Assembly: GCF_000522505.1 (NCBI RefSeq)
Contig: NZ_AZMV01000002.1
Span: forward strand, 62,177-126,176
DNA length: 64,000 nucleotides
Source: Bifidobacterium moukalabense DSM 27321
Lineage (GTDB): Bacteria > Actinomycetota > Actinomycetes > Actinomycetales > Bifidobacteriaceae
Reading direction: 5' to 3'
The notes below the pieces were generated by a model. It searched no databases and had not been told where the DNA came from. It saw only the letters and a list, made by a program, of their open reading frames with translations. A program made the translations under genes and the position numbers. Position 1 is the first letter of the stretch. Every line of letters begins with the position of its first letter. Shown here in pieces: positions 1 through 8,900 of the stretch.

Positions 1-404
1 GTGCCGGTCAGGAACAGGGTGACGCCACCGAGCACCGCGCCGAACAGGATCCACGGGGTACGGCGGCCGTGCTTGGAGCGGGAACGGTCCGAGAAATTGC
101 CGAACATCAGGTTGGCGATCAGGGAAGCGACCGCGGTGAAGGCGTTGACGATGCCGATCAGCGCATCCGGATTGACGCCTTCAATGGTCTTGTAATGCAT
201 CGGCAGGAGCACTGCGGAAACGATGCCGAGACCCGACATCCACAGCACGCCGAACACGATGAAACCGGCACCGAATCGGGCGATGGTGACCTTATCAAAC
301 GGCTTGCCCGTTGCCGGAGAGAGCGACGGATCCTTCTCCGCCGCCGCGATGTTGGCGTAGTACGCCGCCAGACGCTCTTCTTTGCTTGCGATTGCTTCAC
401 TCAT
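1..404 (-). CDS. MFS sugar transporter, N-terminal part (cut by window edge)
   Basis: Only the first 134 codons lie in the window; the gene runs off the left edge. The start ATG (complement of 402-404) follows a GGAGAGAG ribosome binding site. After a soluble N-terminus of about 40 residues come hydrophobic segments near residues 45-70 and 80-100. Then comes the MFS loop signature between helices 2 and 3, seen here as DRSRSKHGRRTPW near residues 105-118, and the start of another membrane segment. It is most like the glycoside/pentoside-type MFS permeases. It is divergent from the TetR gene at 733 and near a GH42 beta-galactosidase, so a galactoside or other oligosaccharide is the likely substrate; that part is inference. 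Confidence 0.85.
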   Translation of the reverse strand, partial: MSEAIASKEERLAAYYANIAAAEKDPSLSPATGKPFDKVTIARFGAGFIVFGVLWMSGLGIVSAVLLPMHYKTIEGVNPDALIGIVNAFTAVASLIANLMFGNFSDRSRSKHGRRTPWILFGAVLGGVTLFLTG

Positions 405-512
405 GAAACTCTCTCCTTCGATTCATGCTTCAGTAGTGAAATATGTGAGCTGCTTTGCTCCGTTTTTCGCTAACTACCACCCGGTAATTAACTTGTTTTC
501 ATTATGGACCAC

Positions 513-530
513 CCTGCGGAAAAACGCAGG
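513..530. other. Small hairpin between divergent genes
   Basis: CCTGCG and CGCAGG flank a GAAAAA loop. The hairpin lies in the 328-base gap between the divergent transporter and TetR genes and would sit in the 5' leader region of the transporter transcript. It could be a leader structure or a protein site; nothing in the sequence decides this. Confidence 0.35.
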
Positions 531-606
531 CCGGCGATGCCCGACCATCGATTTTCCTTAGGGATCGTCGTTGACCAATTCCCCGCAGCATCTAAGGTTT
601 TACGTA

Positions 607-712
607 CTTAGTAACTGCTTAGTTAAATCATATTACAAAGATTGTCGACTATCGTTTTCGGCGTGTCACAACGCTTTTCCGCAATCCTTCCCCCGCTCTG
701 CTATAACTTAGT
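607..712. promoter_or_regulatory. Three CTTAGT direct repeats, putative TetR operator region
   Basis: CTTAGT occurs at 607-612, 618-623 and 707-712. The first two are one helical turn apart (11 bases). The third overlaps a TATAAC box at 702-707, a plausible -10 element for the tetR gene at 733. This arrangement fits autoregulation by the adjacent TetR and control of the divergent transporter. It is inferred from position only. Confidence 0.4.
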
Positions 713-732
713 AGGTACAAGAAGGAGAAGTC

Positions 733-1359
733 ATGCGTCGCCGTGCGGAAACCACCACCAAGAAACGAATGAGCGCCGAGGCCCGCAGGAAAAGCATCCT
801 CGAAACCACCATCTCGTTCATTTCACAGTTCGGTTTCTGGGGCTTCACCATCCGTGACGTAGCCCAGGCTCAGAACATCACCGAAGCGGGCCTCCTTTAC
901 TACTACAATTCCAAGGAACAACTGCTTGAGGAAACCCTCAAGTACGCCGATCGCATCAATCAGATCGCCATCGCGAAGCACTTGGGCGTCGAAGGCGTGA
1001 CCGGCGAGGTCTTGCAGGACGGCATCGCATACCATTGCGATCTGGGGCTGAAGGCCATTTCCACAGGTACCGTGGAAACCAATGCCGACCGGCTGGAAAT
1101 GGTCCGTCTGTACACGCTGCTCGAAAGCGAGGCGTTAAGCAAGGACCATCCCGTGCATGAGTATTTCGAACAGCGCGAAACCAATCTGCTCAGGGAGTAT
1201 GCGTTCGCCGCGAAACGGGACGGGGTCGCCGATCCGGAGCGCACCGCCCTGCAGGTCCTCTCCGCCATGGAAGGCCTGCAGCTGCGGTGGCTCAACGGAT
1301 CTCACGACATCGACTTCGTGGCCGAATGGAAGGCCCTCATCGATCTGATCATCCCGTAA
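733..1359 (+). CDS. TetR/AcrR family transcriptional regulator
   Basis: This is a 208-residue DNA-binding repressor-type protein. The N-terminal TetR helix-turn-helix is clear: the helix around RKSILETTISFI is followed by the recognition region (FTIRDVAQAQNITEAGLLYYY, residues about 36-56), with the YY-N-SKEQLL continuation typical of the family. The remaining 150 residues are the ligand-binding and dimer domain. ATG 733 is chosen because AGAAGGAGAAG precedes it closely. It is divergent from the MFS gene and convergent with the GH42 gene, so local sugar-utilisation genes are the likely targets. The C-terminus resembles that of the second TetR at 3715 (a similar ...EAMDG/MEGLQLRW motif), suggesting the two are paralogues. 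Confidence 0.9.
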   Translation: MRRRAETTTKKRMSAEARRKSILETTISFISQFGFWGFTIRDVAQAQNITEAGLLYYYNSKEQLLEETLKYADRINQIAIAKHLGVEGVTGEVLQDGIAYHCDLGLKAISTGTVETNADRLEMVRLYTLLESEALSKDHPVHEYFEQRETNLLREYAFAAKRDGVADPERTALQVLSAMEGLQLRWLNGSHDIDFVAEWKALIDLIIP

Positions 1360-1389
1360 GGTCGCCTACGGCAATCCGCTACCCGACGA

Positions 1390-3505
1390 TCACCGCAAGG
1401 TCCAGCGGCCAATCGTCAGCTCATCGCCTTCGGCCACAGCCGTACCGGCCCCGAGCGGAACCTGGGCCGTGGCGGCTTCGTCGATTTCGCCACTGGCACC
1501 GATAACCTTCGGCGCAACCACCACCGTACCCGCAACGGGGCTTGCGACCGTGACCGGTTCGGCGGAGTAGTTAAGCAGATACGTCACGTGTTCGCCACGC
1601 ACATTCACACCCTGGCGAACCGCGACCTTACCGGCGAGCGCGGTTCCCGCGCCGGCAACACCGGCATGTCCCACGGCCTCGCGCATCACCTCACGGATCG
1701 AATCCGCATCCAGCAGGGTGCCGATCCATTCCGCGTCGCCCTTGCCGAAGGCGTGGCGGGTCACCGCCGCATAGTCCTTCCACGCATAGTGCCCGTATGA
1801 TGCGAGCACCTCGGTATCGTCGTCGGCGACGAGCAGTTCGATCAGCGCCTGCGCGTCAACCGCCGGCATTTCGGCGAGCGGGCCCGCGAATTCGACGGAG
1901 ACATGACCGTTCGGACGCGTGAACTGATTGTAGGTCATACCGAATACGTCGGTGAGATGGTGCGGTGCACGGTCCGCCCATACCGTCACCTCGTCGTCGG
2001 CGACGAACGAGCGCATGGTGGAGACCAGATGGCCGCCGTTCGCCACGAATTCACGCAAACGGTCCGTGGTCTCCTGCGGCGTGGCATAGAGCGCCGGGGT
2101 CACGATCATCTCGTACTTGGCGAGGCGTTCGGCCGGGGCGTCGGCAGGCACGAAGTCGCATTCCACATTGAGTTCGAACAGCGCATCATACACGTTACGC
2201 ACCACATCGTTGTATTTGAGGCTGCCGCCGAACGGGAAGCCTGCCTCGATGAGGAACCAGTCGAGCGCGGTCAGCGATTCGTTGCTCACCATGATGGCCA
2301 CCCTGTTGCGCTTCTTCAGGTGAACCAACCGCTCCCCCACTTCGGGCCGGGCGATCTCTCGGCCGAACACGCCCGCCTCACGGTAGGTCGGGTTCGGTTC
2401 GAGATCGTGGCTCAGCAAGCCCTTCCAATAGGTTTCGAACGAGTTGTGAATGGAATGCCAATGCCAGTACTCCACCATGTCGGCACCGGAGGCAAGATGC
2501 GAATAGGCCTGCAGTCGCAGCTGGCCGGGGAACGGGAGCCAGCCGTGCTGACCCTGCGCCTCGGTCTCAAGCACCAGGTAGTTCCGGCCGTCTTTGGTGG
2601 AGCGGGTCATGTCGCCGCCGAATGCGATCTCCTTGCCGGTCAGGTCGTCTTCGGTCGGATGATAGATGTCCACGCCGGTGATGTCCACTGCGGTCGAGGC
2701 CTTGAAATGGTCGACGGCCGGCTGCACGCCGAAGGAGTAGCCCCGCCATTCGAAATCGAAATTCTGCGTGATGAACTGGTCATCATGGGCGTATTCGCGC
2801 ACGATATCGGACTGCCATTGCAGGAATTCACGCACCTGGTCGCGGCGGAACCTGTCGAACTCCGCACCAAGCGACTCGTTGACGGTGGCGGTCACATCCG
2901 GGAAGTCCTCCCAGGAGTCCACACGGTTCGACCAGTAGTCGAGTCCGAAATGCCGGTTCAGCTCACCCAGATCGCCACCGAACCTGCGATGCAGATACTT
3001 GACGAACAGACGTTGCATGTCTTCGGAGACGGAATCGTAGTACTTGGTCTCATTGTCGACCTGATAGCCGATGACCGCCGGATGATCGGCGACGTGCGCG
3101 ATGAGTTTTCGGATCACGCGCTCGCCGTAGAAGCGGTACGTGGCGTTGACGATATCCATGATCTGGCGTGAGCCGTACTTGCCAGGCCCGTTCGGGGTGA
3201 CGGCGAGCACGCCCGGGTCGAGCTTGACCAACCAACTCGGCACGGCGTAGGTGGGTGTTCCGACGATTACGTTGATGCCATGACGCGCGGCCGCGTCGAG
3301 CGCGCGATCCACGTGGGAGAAGTCGAACACGCCGGGCTGTGGTTCGCAGGTGCTCCATGTGGATTCGGCGACGCGGATCACGTTGAGTCCCGCATCCTTC
3401 ATCATCTGCATATCGGCATCGATACGGTCGATGCCCTTCATCATCAGGTACTCATCGTAGTATGCGGCGCCAAAAAAGAATATGATCCACTGATGTGCGG
3501 CCCAT
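1390..3505 (-). CDS. GH42 beta-galactosidase, frameshifted near the N-terminus
   Basis: Glycoside hydrolase family 42 enzyme that removes terminal beta-galactose. The long frame (1390-3444) gives 684 residues starting MMKGIDRID. It holds the TIM barrel with acid/base Glu in YQVDNET and nucleophile Glu in LVLETEAQG, then the trimerisation and C-terminal beta domains. That start has no ribosome binding site and lacks the first barrel strand. A well-placed start lies at 3505 (AAAGAGGGG just upstream). From it the reading is MGRTSVDHILF, and the expected LFGAAYYDEYLMM follows only if the A6 run at 3472-3477 is read as A5. The intact protein would be about 704 residues. The gene lies just downstream of the TetR gene at 3715 and of a strong promoter with two palindromic operators. 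Confidence 0.88.
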
Positions 3506-3540
3506 GGCCCCTCTTTCTGTTGTCTTCGTTGACCAATTTA

Positions 3541-3556
3541 TCTAATGGTTATTAGA
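3541..3556. promoter_or_regulatory. Palindromic operator 1 (TCTAATGG-TTATTAGA)
   Basis: This near-perfect 16-base palindrome lies just downstream of the -10 box of the GH42 promoter, where a bound repressor would cover the transcription start. It matches the perfect palindrome at 3620-3635 at 14 of 16 positions. The TetR gene at 3715 is the likely owner. Confidence 0.75.
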
Positions 3557-3563
3557 TATGAAC

Positions 3564-3592
3564 AATATATATCCATATAAAGCCATTGTCAA
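3564..3592 (-). promoter_or_regulatory. Sigma-70 type promoter of the GH42 gene
   Basis: On the minus strand TTGACA (3592-3587) and TATATT (3569-3564) are separated by exactly 17 bases. The GH42 start codon at 3505 lies about 50 bases past the expected transcription start. The promoter is bracketed by the two TetR-type operators. Confidence 0.8.
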
Positions 3593-3619
3593 GAATGGCG
3601 TAATTACAGGCGTGTTTTA

Positions 3620-3635
3620 TCTAATGGCCATTAGA
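3620..3635. promoter_or_regulatory. Palindromic operator 2 (TCTAATGGCCATTAGA)
   Basis: Perfect 16-base palindrome centred 79 bases from operator 1 and upstream of the -35 box. Paired sites at this spacing would allow cooperative binding or looping over the promoter. It lies between the end of the TetR gene and the GH42 gene. Confidence 0.75.
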
Positions 3636-3714
3636 AAGCGATGTCGGGTTTTCCGCCTTCGCGCCCGAACAGGGCCCGACGGATACCGGTCGACTTTGCC
3701 GGCGGACGGTGAAT

Positions 3715-4389
3715 CTACCTATAGCCATCCCACACCGGCGAAGGGAAGATCATCCTCTCGAATACGAGCCATTCATCGTACAGATCGATCGGCGGCTTGC
3801 GCGTCCAGCGCAGCTGGATGCCATCCATGGCCTCCAGACAATGCCGCACAATCGGTCTCATGGCATCCCAGCCACCGATTTCCGGCGGGACTTTCCACGG
3901 ATACTCCGAGTACTGCACCCACACCTTATCCGGCCTGTTCTCGAAGTAGTCATGTAGCGGATGCTCCAAGCTGAACGCCTCGGACTCCAGCACCATATAT
4001 AACTGCAACAGACTGCGCCGCTGCGCGTTGTAGCGCACCAGGAATCGCAGATACGACGGAAACAGCGGAGCCTCCGGATCGCTGCCGGGCAAACCCGACT
4101 CCATGAAGTCCTGCGGCGTTCCATAGGCGTCGTAGTTATCGGTGATGAGCATCGACAGCAGCTTCTCCTTATTGCCGATGTAGTGCAGCAGTCCCGGCTG
4201 ACTCATGCCGATCTCGTCGGCGATGTCCTTCAGCGACGTGCCGTAGAAGCCCTTCTCCCCTATCAGCCTGACCGCCGCCGCGACGATTTCGGCCTTGCGC
4301 TCCTCGGGAGACTTGCGCACACGTTTCTTCCCCGTACCAGTCATACGCCACAGTCTACCGGGCGGCATACACCCCACGCATCCGCGCAA
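3715..4389 (-). CDS. TetR/AcrR family transcriptional regulator
   Basis: This regulator is up to 224 residues long. The helix-turn-helix is in the N-terminal 75 residues (ERKAEIVAAAVRLIGEKG, then TSLKDIADEIGMSQPGLLHYIGNKEKLL). The C-terminal ligand domain ends with an EAMDGIQLRW motif shared with the TetR at 733. The start at 4389 has a good AAGGAG site nine bases upstream; ATG 4344 (MTGTGKK) would give 209 residues but has no clear site. The GH42 gene lies directly downstream on the same strand, and the two operators between them are probably its targets. The effector is unknown, probably a sugar. Confidence 0.88.
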   Translation of the reverse strand: MRGCVGCMPPGRLWRMTGTGKKRVRKSPEERKAEIVAAAVRLIGEKGFYGTSLKDIADEIGMSQPGLLHYIGNKEKLLSMLITDNYDAYGTPQDFMESGLPGSDPEAPLFPSYLRFLVRYNAQRRSLLQLYMVLESEAFSLEHPLHDYFENRPDKVWVQYSEYPWKVPPEIGGWDAMRPIVRHCLEAMDGIQLRWTRKPPIDLYDEWLVFERMIFPSPVWDGYR

Positions 4390-4420
4390 TCTCCTTCAGT
4401 ATTCAACCGAGGTCGGCGCC

Positions 4421-5692
4421 CTATGCCTGGAACACGTCGGGATGCTTCGGATCGCCCGGCTCGTCGGCCAGCACACCCTCCAATCCCAGGAATTCCTGCC
4501 AGAATTCCAACGAATTGCCATAGGGGGCGGACTGGCGTCCCCGCGCCTGCAGATTCGCCTTGGCCTCGAGCACATCCTCTTCGCTGATGCCGTCAAAATA
4601 GGATTCGAGGCGTTCGCGATTCGCGGAATCGTAGAACAGCGAGCCGATGATTTCAGTAAGCCGTTCCGCACGTGCGATCGGCAATGAATCCCAATGGCGG
4701 AATTCGATGAAGTTCTTCAAGCGAACGTCATTGAAATGCGTGGAGATCACATGATTGACCTCATATGCGTTGAGCTCGCGGTCCGGATACACGTCATTCG
4801 CGTTCTCATAGAACGCAGGGTGGTGCAAATCGGTTCCGGGTGTGGCCAACGCTTCCGGCGTATGCGTCAGGTCGGCGAACATCAGCGGGGTGGACAGCAC
4901 ATCCACCGCGTAATCCTCCCAACCGAAGCGTGGGTCGAACAGCCCTGGAATCACGTTGGTGCGCTGGAAATCCAAATAATCCCACATGCGCTGGCGCAGC
5001 AGCGGATATGGATTCTCCCGCCCCTCGAAATACGGGGTGTTACGGAAGAACCACGCCAGGATCGGGCCGATGATCGTACCCAGGCGCAGCTTGGCAATCG
5101 CATCCTTTTCGGAAACGTAATCGATGCTCACCTGCGTGGAGGCCGAGCATCGCATCATGCATGGGCCGAATTGGCCGACGCGGCCAAGATAGGCGGTCAT
5201 GGACTTATAACGGTCCTTCGGGTTGACCGGAATGTCGGCATAGCCCGATTTCGGCTGGTAGCCGTAGTTCACCAGACGGAAGTCCAACTCGTCAAGCACC
5301 GGATCGACTTCACGTCGGAACGCGCCGTACAGCCCGTTCAGCTCTTCGGGTTCATGCAAGACACCAAGCGAGCACTCAAGCTGACCGCCCGGCTCGAGGG
5401 AAACGGAGATGCCTTCGCGGCCAAGTCCGACGAGACGTCCATGCTCCCAATACTCCTTGTTCTCGTCATAGTATGGGCGAATGCGGTTCAGCAGCGTCTC
5501 AAGGCCGTTCTCTTCGTAATAGTTCACGGCGGTGTCGTCACTGTTGTGTACCGGAAGATGTTCTATCTCCACCCCGAAACCGCCGGTGCCGCGATCCTGG
5601 CAACCGGATTCGAAGAATCTGACCAAGCTTTCCACATGCTTCGGATTCGGTTCGGTAAGCAGGTGCGCGTACGTGATTCTTGGTGCTGTCAT
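4421..5692 (-). CDS. gshA: Glutamate-cysteine ligase family protein (GCS2 / EgtA-like)
   Basis: Carboxylate-amine ligase of the GCS2 type, about 423 residues, forming gamma-glutamylcysteine from glutamate and cysteine with ATP. Family features visible are GGFGVEIEHLPV near residue 35, GREGISVSLEPGGQLECSLG near residues 95-115 (the ELEPGGQ-like signature), FGPCMMRCSASTQVSIDY and the late FIEFRHWDSLP. ATG 5692 is chosen because AGGA lies eight bases upstream; ATG 5701 is possible, and in-frame sequence further upstream looks non-coding. No glutathione synthetase is visible nearby, so the product may be gamma-glutamylcysteine itself or feed another thiol. The gene symbol is by family only. Confidence 0.82.
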   Translation of the reverse strand: MTAPRITYAHLLTEPNPKHVESLVRFFESGCQDRGTGGFGVEIEHLPVHNSDDTAVNYYEENGLETLLNRIRPYYDENKEYWEHGRLVGLGREGISVSLEPGGQLECSLGVLHEPEELNGLYGAFRREVDPVLDELDFRLVNYGYQPKSGYADIPVNPKDRYKSMTAYLGRVGQFGPCMMRCSASTQVSIDYVSEKDAIAKLRLGTIIGPILAWFFRNTPYFEGRENPYPLLRQRMWDYLDFQRTNVIPGLFDPRFGWEDYAVDVLSTPLMFADLTHTPEALATPGTDLHHPAFYENANDVYPDRELNAYEVNHVISTHFNDVRLKNFIEFRHWDSLPIARAERLTEIIGSLFYDSANRERLESYFDGISEEDVLEAKANLQARGRQSAPYGNSLEFWQEFLGLEGVLADEPGDPKHPDVFQA

Positions 5693-5879
5693 GATGGTCA
5701 TCCTAACGAAAATCGGTACCCGCAACGCAGGAACCGCTATATGGAAAATCGATAACGTCCATCCATATGCCATCCCAATCCGCCGACGCCGGCGGCCCCT
5801 CACCGTCGGCAGCTTGGGCGAAATCCGAACCACCGATGCTCAGACCATCTCAGTGTCGGCGGATTGGAAGCAAGCCCAA

Positions 5880-5922
5880 ACCACCGACGGTGACACGCTC
5901 CCACGCTCCCAGCGTCGGTGGT
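5880..5922. terminator. Stem-loop downstream of the activase gene
   Basis: ACCACCGACG (5880-5889) and CGTCGGTGGT (5913-5922) form a perfect 10-bp stem 12 bases past the stop codon of the minus-strand activase. There is no strong U-run. The flanking 150 bases contain further ACCACCGA / TCGGCGG half-sites that could form a second, weaker hairpin. Confidence 0.5.
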
Positions 5923-5933
5923 CTGGGAACTCC

Positions 5934-8900
5934 TCAGGCCGCAGGCTCGGCCTGGCGGGCCTTATACGCCTTCTTCGCCGCCGAAATCATCAGCTTGATG
6001 CGGTTGAGCTGATTGGCTTCGGATGCGCCCGGATCATAATCGATGGACACGATGTTGGCTTCCGGATGCAGTCTGCGAATCTTGCCGAACATGCCTCGAC
6101 CGGTCACATGGTTCGGCAGGCAGGCGAACGGCTGTGCGCAGATCACATTCGGGCAACCCGACTCGATGAGTTCCAGGATCTCGGCGGTCAACAGCCAGCC
6201 TTCGCCGGCCTGCACGCCCACGGACGTGACCTCGCCGGCCTTCTTGACCAGCTCAGGCATAGGCAGGTCCTGAGAGAACTTGCCATTCGCCAGATCTATC
6301 GCCTTGCGCACGGGATTCAGATACAGGTCCAGCCCCTTACGCATCAGGGCATAGCCGAGCCTGCTGCCACCCATGCCGAGATAGTGCTCGTTCCAGTCGG
6401 AAATATACGGGCGGGTGGTCATGAACTCCATGATTCCCGGCACCACGGCCTCGCAATCCTGCGATTCGATCACGTCGACCACATGATTGTTGGCGTCCGG
6501 CTGGTACTTGACCAGAATCTCACCGACCACGCCGACGCGCACCTTGCGCGGCTCGTCCTTCAACGGCAGTTCGTCGAAGGACCTGACAATCTCCCTGACG
6601 AGTTCCTGATACGGCAGGTACCCCTTGCCGATGAACCTGCGCGCCGTCTTGGAGAAGCCGTGATGTTCGAGCGTTTCGCGTACGATGACGTCCCACGTCT
6701 CATACAGCTTGTCGGCACTGCCGGCAGTCACCTCATACGGACGTACACGGTACAGGCATTTCATCAGCAGATCGCCGATGATCAGCGCCTTGACGGCGCG
6801 ATGCAACAGCGAGGGGGTCGCCTTGAAGCCCGGATTGTCTTCAATGCCCTGCGTGGAGATGGCGATGACCGGAATCTGCGGATACCCGGCGTCCACCAGC
6901 GCCTTGCGAATCAGGCCGAAGTAGTTGGTGGCGCGGCACATGCCGCCGGTCTGCGTGATGGCGAGCGCGGTGGTGTCCGGATCGTACTTGCCTTCCAGAA
7001 TCGCGTTCACGAGCTGGCCGATAACCATGATGGCCGGATAGCAGGCGTCGTTGTTCACGTATTTCAGGCCGATTTCGACATCCTCGCGGCTGGCGTGCTT
7101 GAGAATGTCGAACTTGTAGCCGCCGGAACGGATCACGGATTCCACCAAGGAGAAGTGGATCGGGCTCATCTGCGGAGCCACGATGGTGTAGTCCTTCATG
7201 TCCTTGCCGAATGGAATGCGGTTCGCATACTTCGACATGGTGGCGGAATTGTGCGCCGATTTTTTGCCTTCCACGCTTTCGCCGATGCCATTTTCGGCGG
7301 CACGCTTGGAGGCGGCCTTCACGGCTTCGGTGAGCTTCGGATTGGCCTTCATCACCGTATCGAGCATGATCTGGCGGCCGGGGGTCGGGGCGGCGGAGCC
7401 GGTCTTGCGGAATCCATCCTGCCCGGCCTGCTTGACGGCCGCGGTCTCGGCGGCTCTGAGTTCGGCCTCGGCGGCTTTCAGTTGCGCCCTGGCCTCATCG
7501 AGCCTGGCCTTGGCGTCCGCCACGGCGGCGGCATTGCCGGGCCGATCCTGCTTGGTGGGCATGGTGGATGCCGCAACGGCACGCCTGTGATTGCGTTCGC
7601 GCTCCTCGACGGCTGCTTTGAGCGAACGCAGTCGGATCTTGGCCGCGCCCAGGTTGGTGACCTCGTCGATTTTCAGCATGGTGTACACGTCGGCCTTGTC
7701 CGCAAGGATCTCGGAGACCTGGTCCGTGGTGATGGCGTCGAGACCGCAGCCGAAGGAGTTGAGCTGCACGAGCTCAAGCCCCGGATAGGAGGCCACGAAG
7801 TTGGCGGCCGAATACAGCCGGGAATGGTAGGCCCACTGATTGGTGACGCGCAACGGCATCTTGGTCACCTTACGATCGCCGACATGCCGGAATCCGTTGG
7901 CGTTCTTCTTACGCGGATCCTCCTCGCCTTCGGCCAGATATTCACTCAACGCGAGTTTCTGCCCCGGTTGCAGTTCGCAGATCGAATCCTCGGAAAGCAC
8001 CACCATACCAAGTGCGCAGATGGTTTCCGGAATACCGTGGTTGACTTCCGGATCGATATGGTACGGACGGCCCGCGAGCACGATGCCGCGGCAGTTGTGC
8101 TCCTTCATATAGGCGAGCGCCTTCAGGCCTTCCATCTGCACGTCGTGCTTGAACACCTCGTTTTCGGCGTAGGCGGCCTTGACCGCGATCTCGGCCTCCT
8201 CGCGGGTCACGTCGGCCCAGGCGAATTCCTCGACGATGCGGTCGACCATGAGTTCATGATTGGCCATGTTGAAGTACGGGCGCATGTAGCGCACGCCTTC
8301 CTCACGCAGTTCGGGCATGTTCGCGCCGATCACCACCGGATAGTTGGCCACGACCGGGCAGTTGTAATGGTTGTCGGCGTTCGGGACCAGGTTCTCCTCA
8401 TATGACACGCACGGATAGAAGATGGTCTTGATGCCCTTGTTGAGCAGCCATTTGACATGGCCGTGCACCAGTTTCGCCGGATAGCAGATGTTTTCGGAGG
8501 CGATGGATTCGATGCCGGTTTCGAACAGCTCGTGCGAGCTGCGCCCGGAGATCATCACCTTGAAGCCAAGTGAGGTGAGCAGTGTGAACCAGAACGGATA
8601 GTTCTCGTACATGTTGAGCACGCGCGGAATGCCGATCTCGCCGCGGGTGGCCTTCTTGTCGGTGAGCCTGCGGTAGGCGAAGCAGCGCTTGTACTTGTAG
8701 TCGTACAGGTTCGGCCTGTCGGAGCGCTGCTTTTTGGCGTCGCCGCCGCGTTCGCAACGGTTGCCGGTCACGTAGCGGGAACCGTCCTGGAAGGTGGTGA
8801 TGGTGAGTTTGCAGTGATTCTGGCACAGCTTGCACACGTCGCGTTCGGAGGTCATCGACAGGTGGTCGAGGTCCTCGCCGGAGATGATGTTCGATGCGGT

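Noticed and set aside
1903..3171. 422-codon plus-strand open frame opposite GH42
   Set aside because: Composition is Val/His/Gly/Arg-rich and it mirrors GH42 codons.
5532..8405. Very long plus-strand open frame of 957 codons
   Set aside because: It lies antisense to gshA and the activase and is His/Gly/Arg-rich with no family motifs, the usual by-product of high-GC codon bias.
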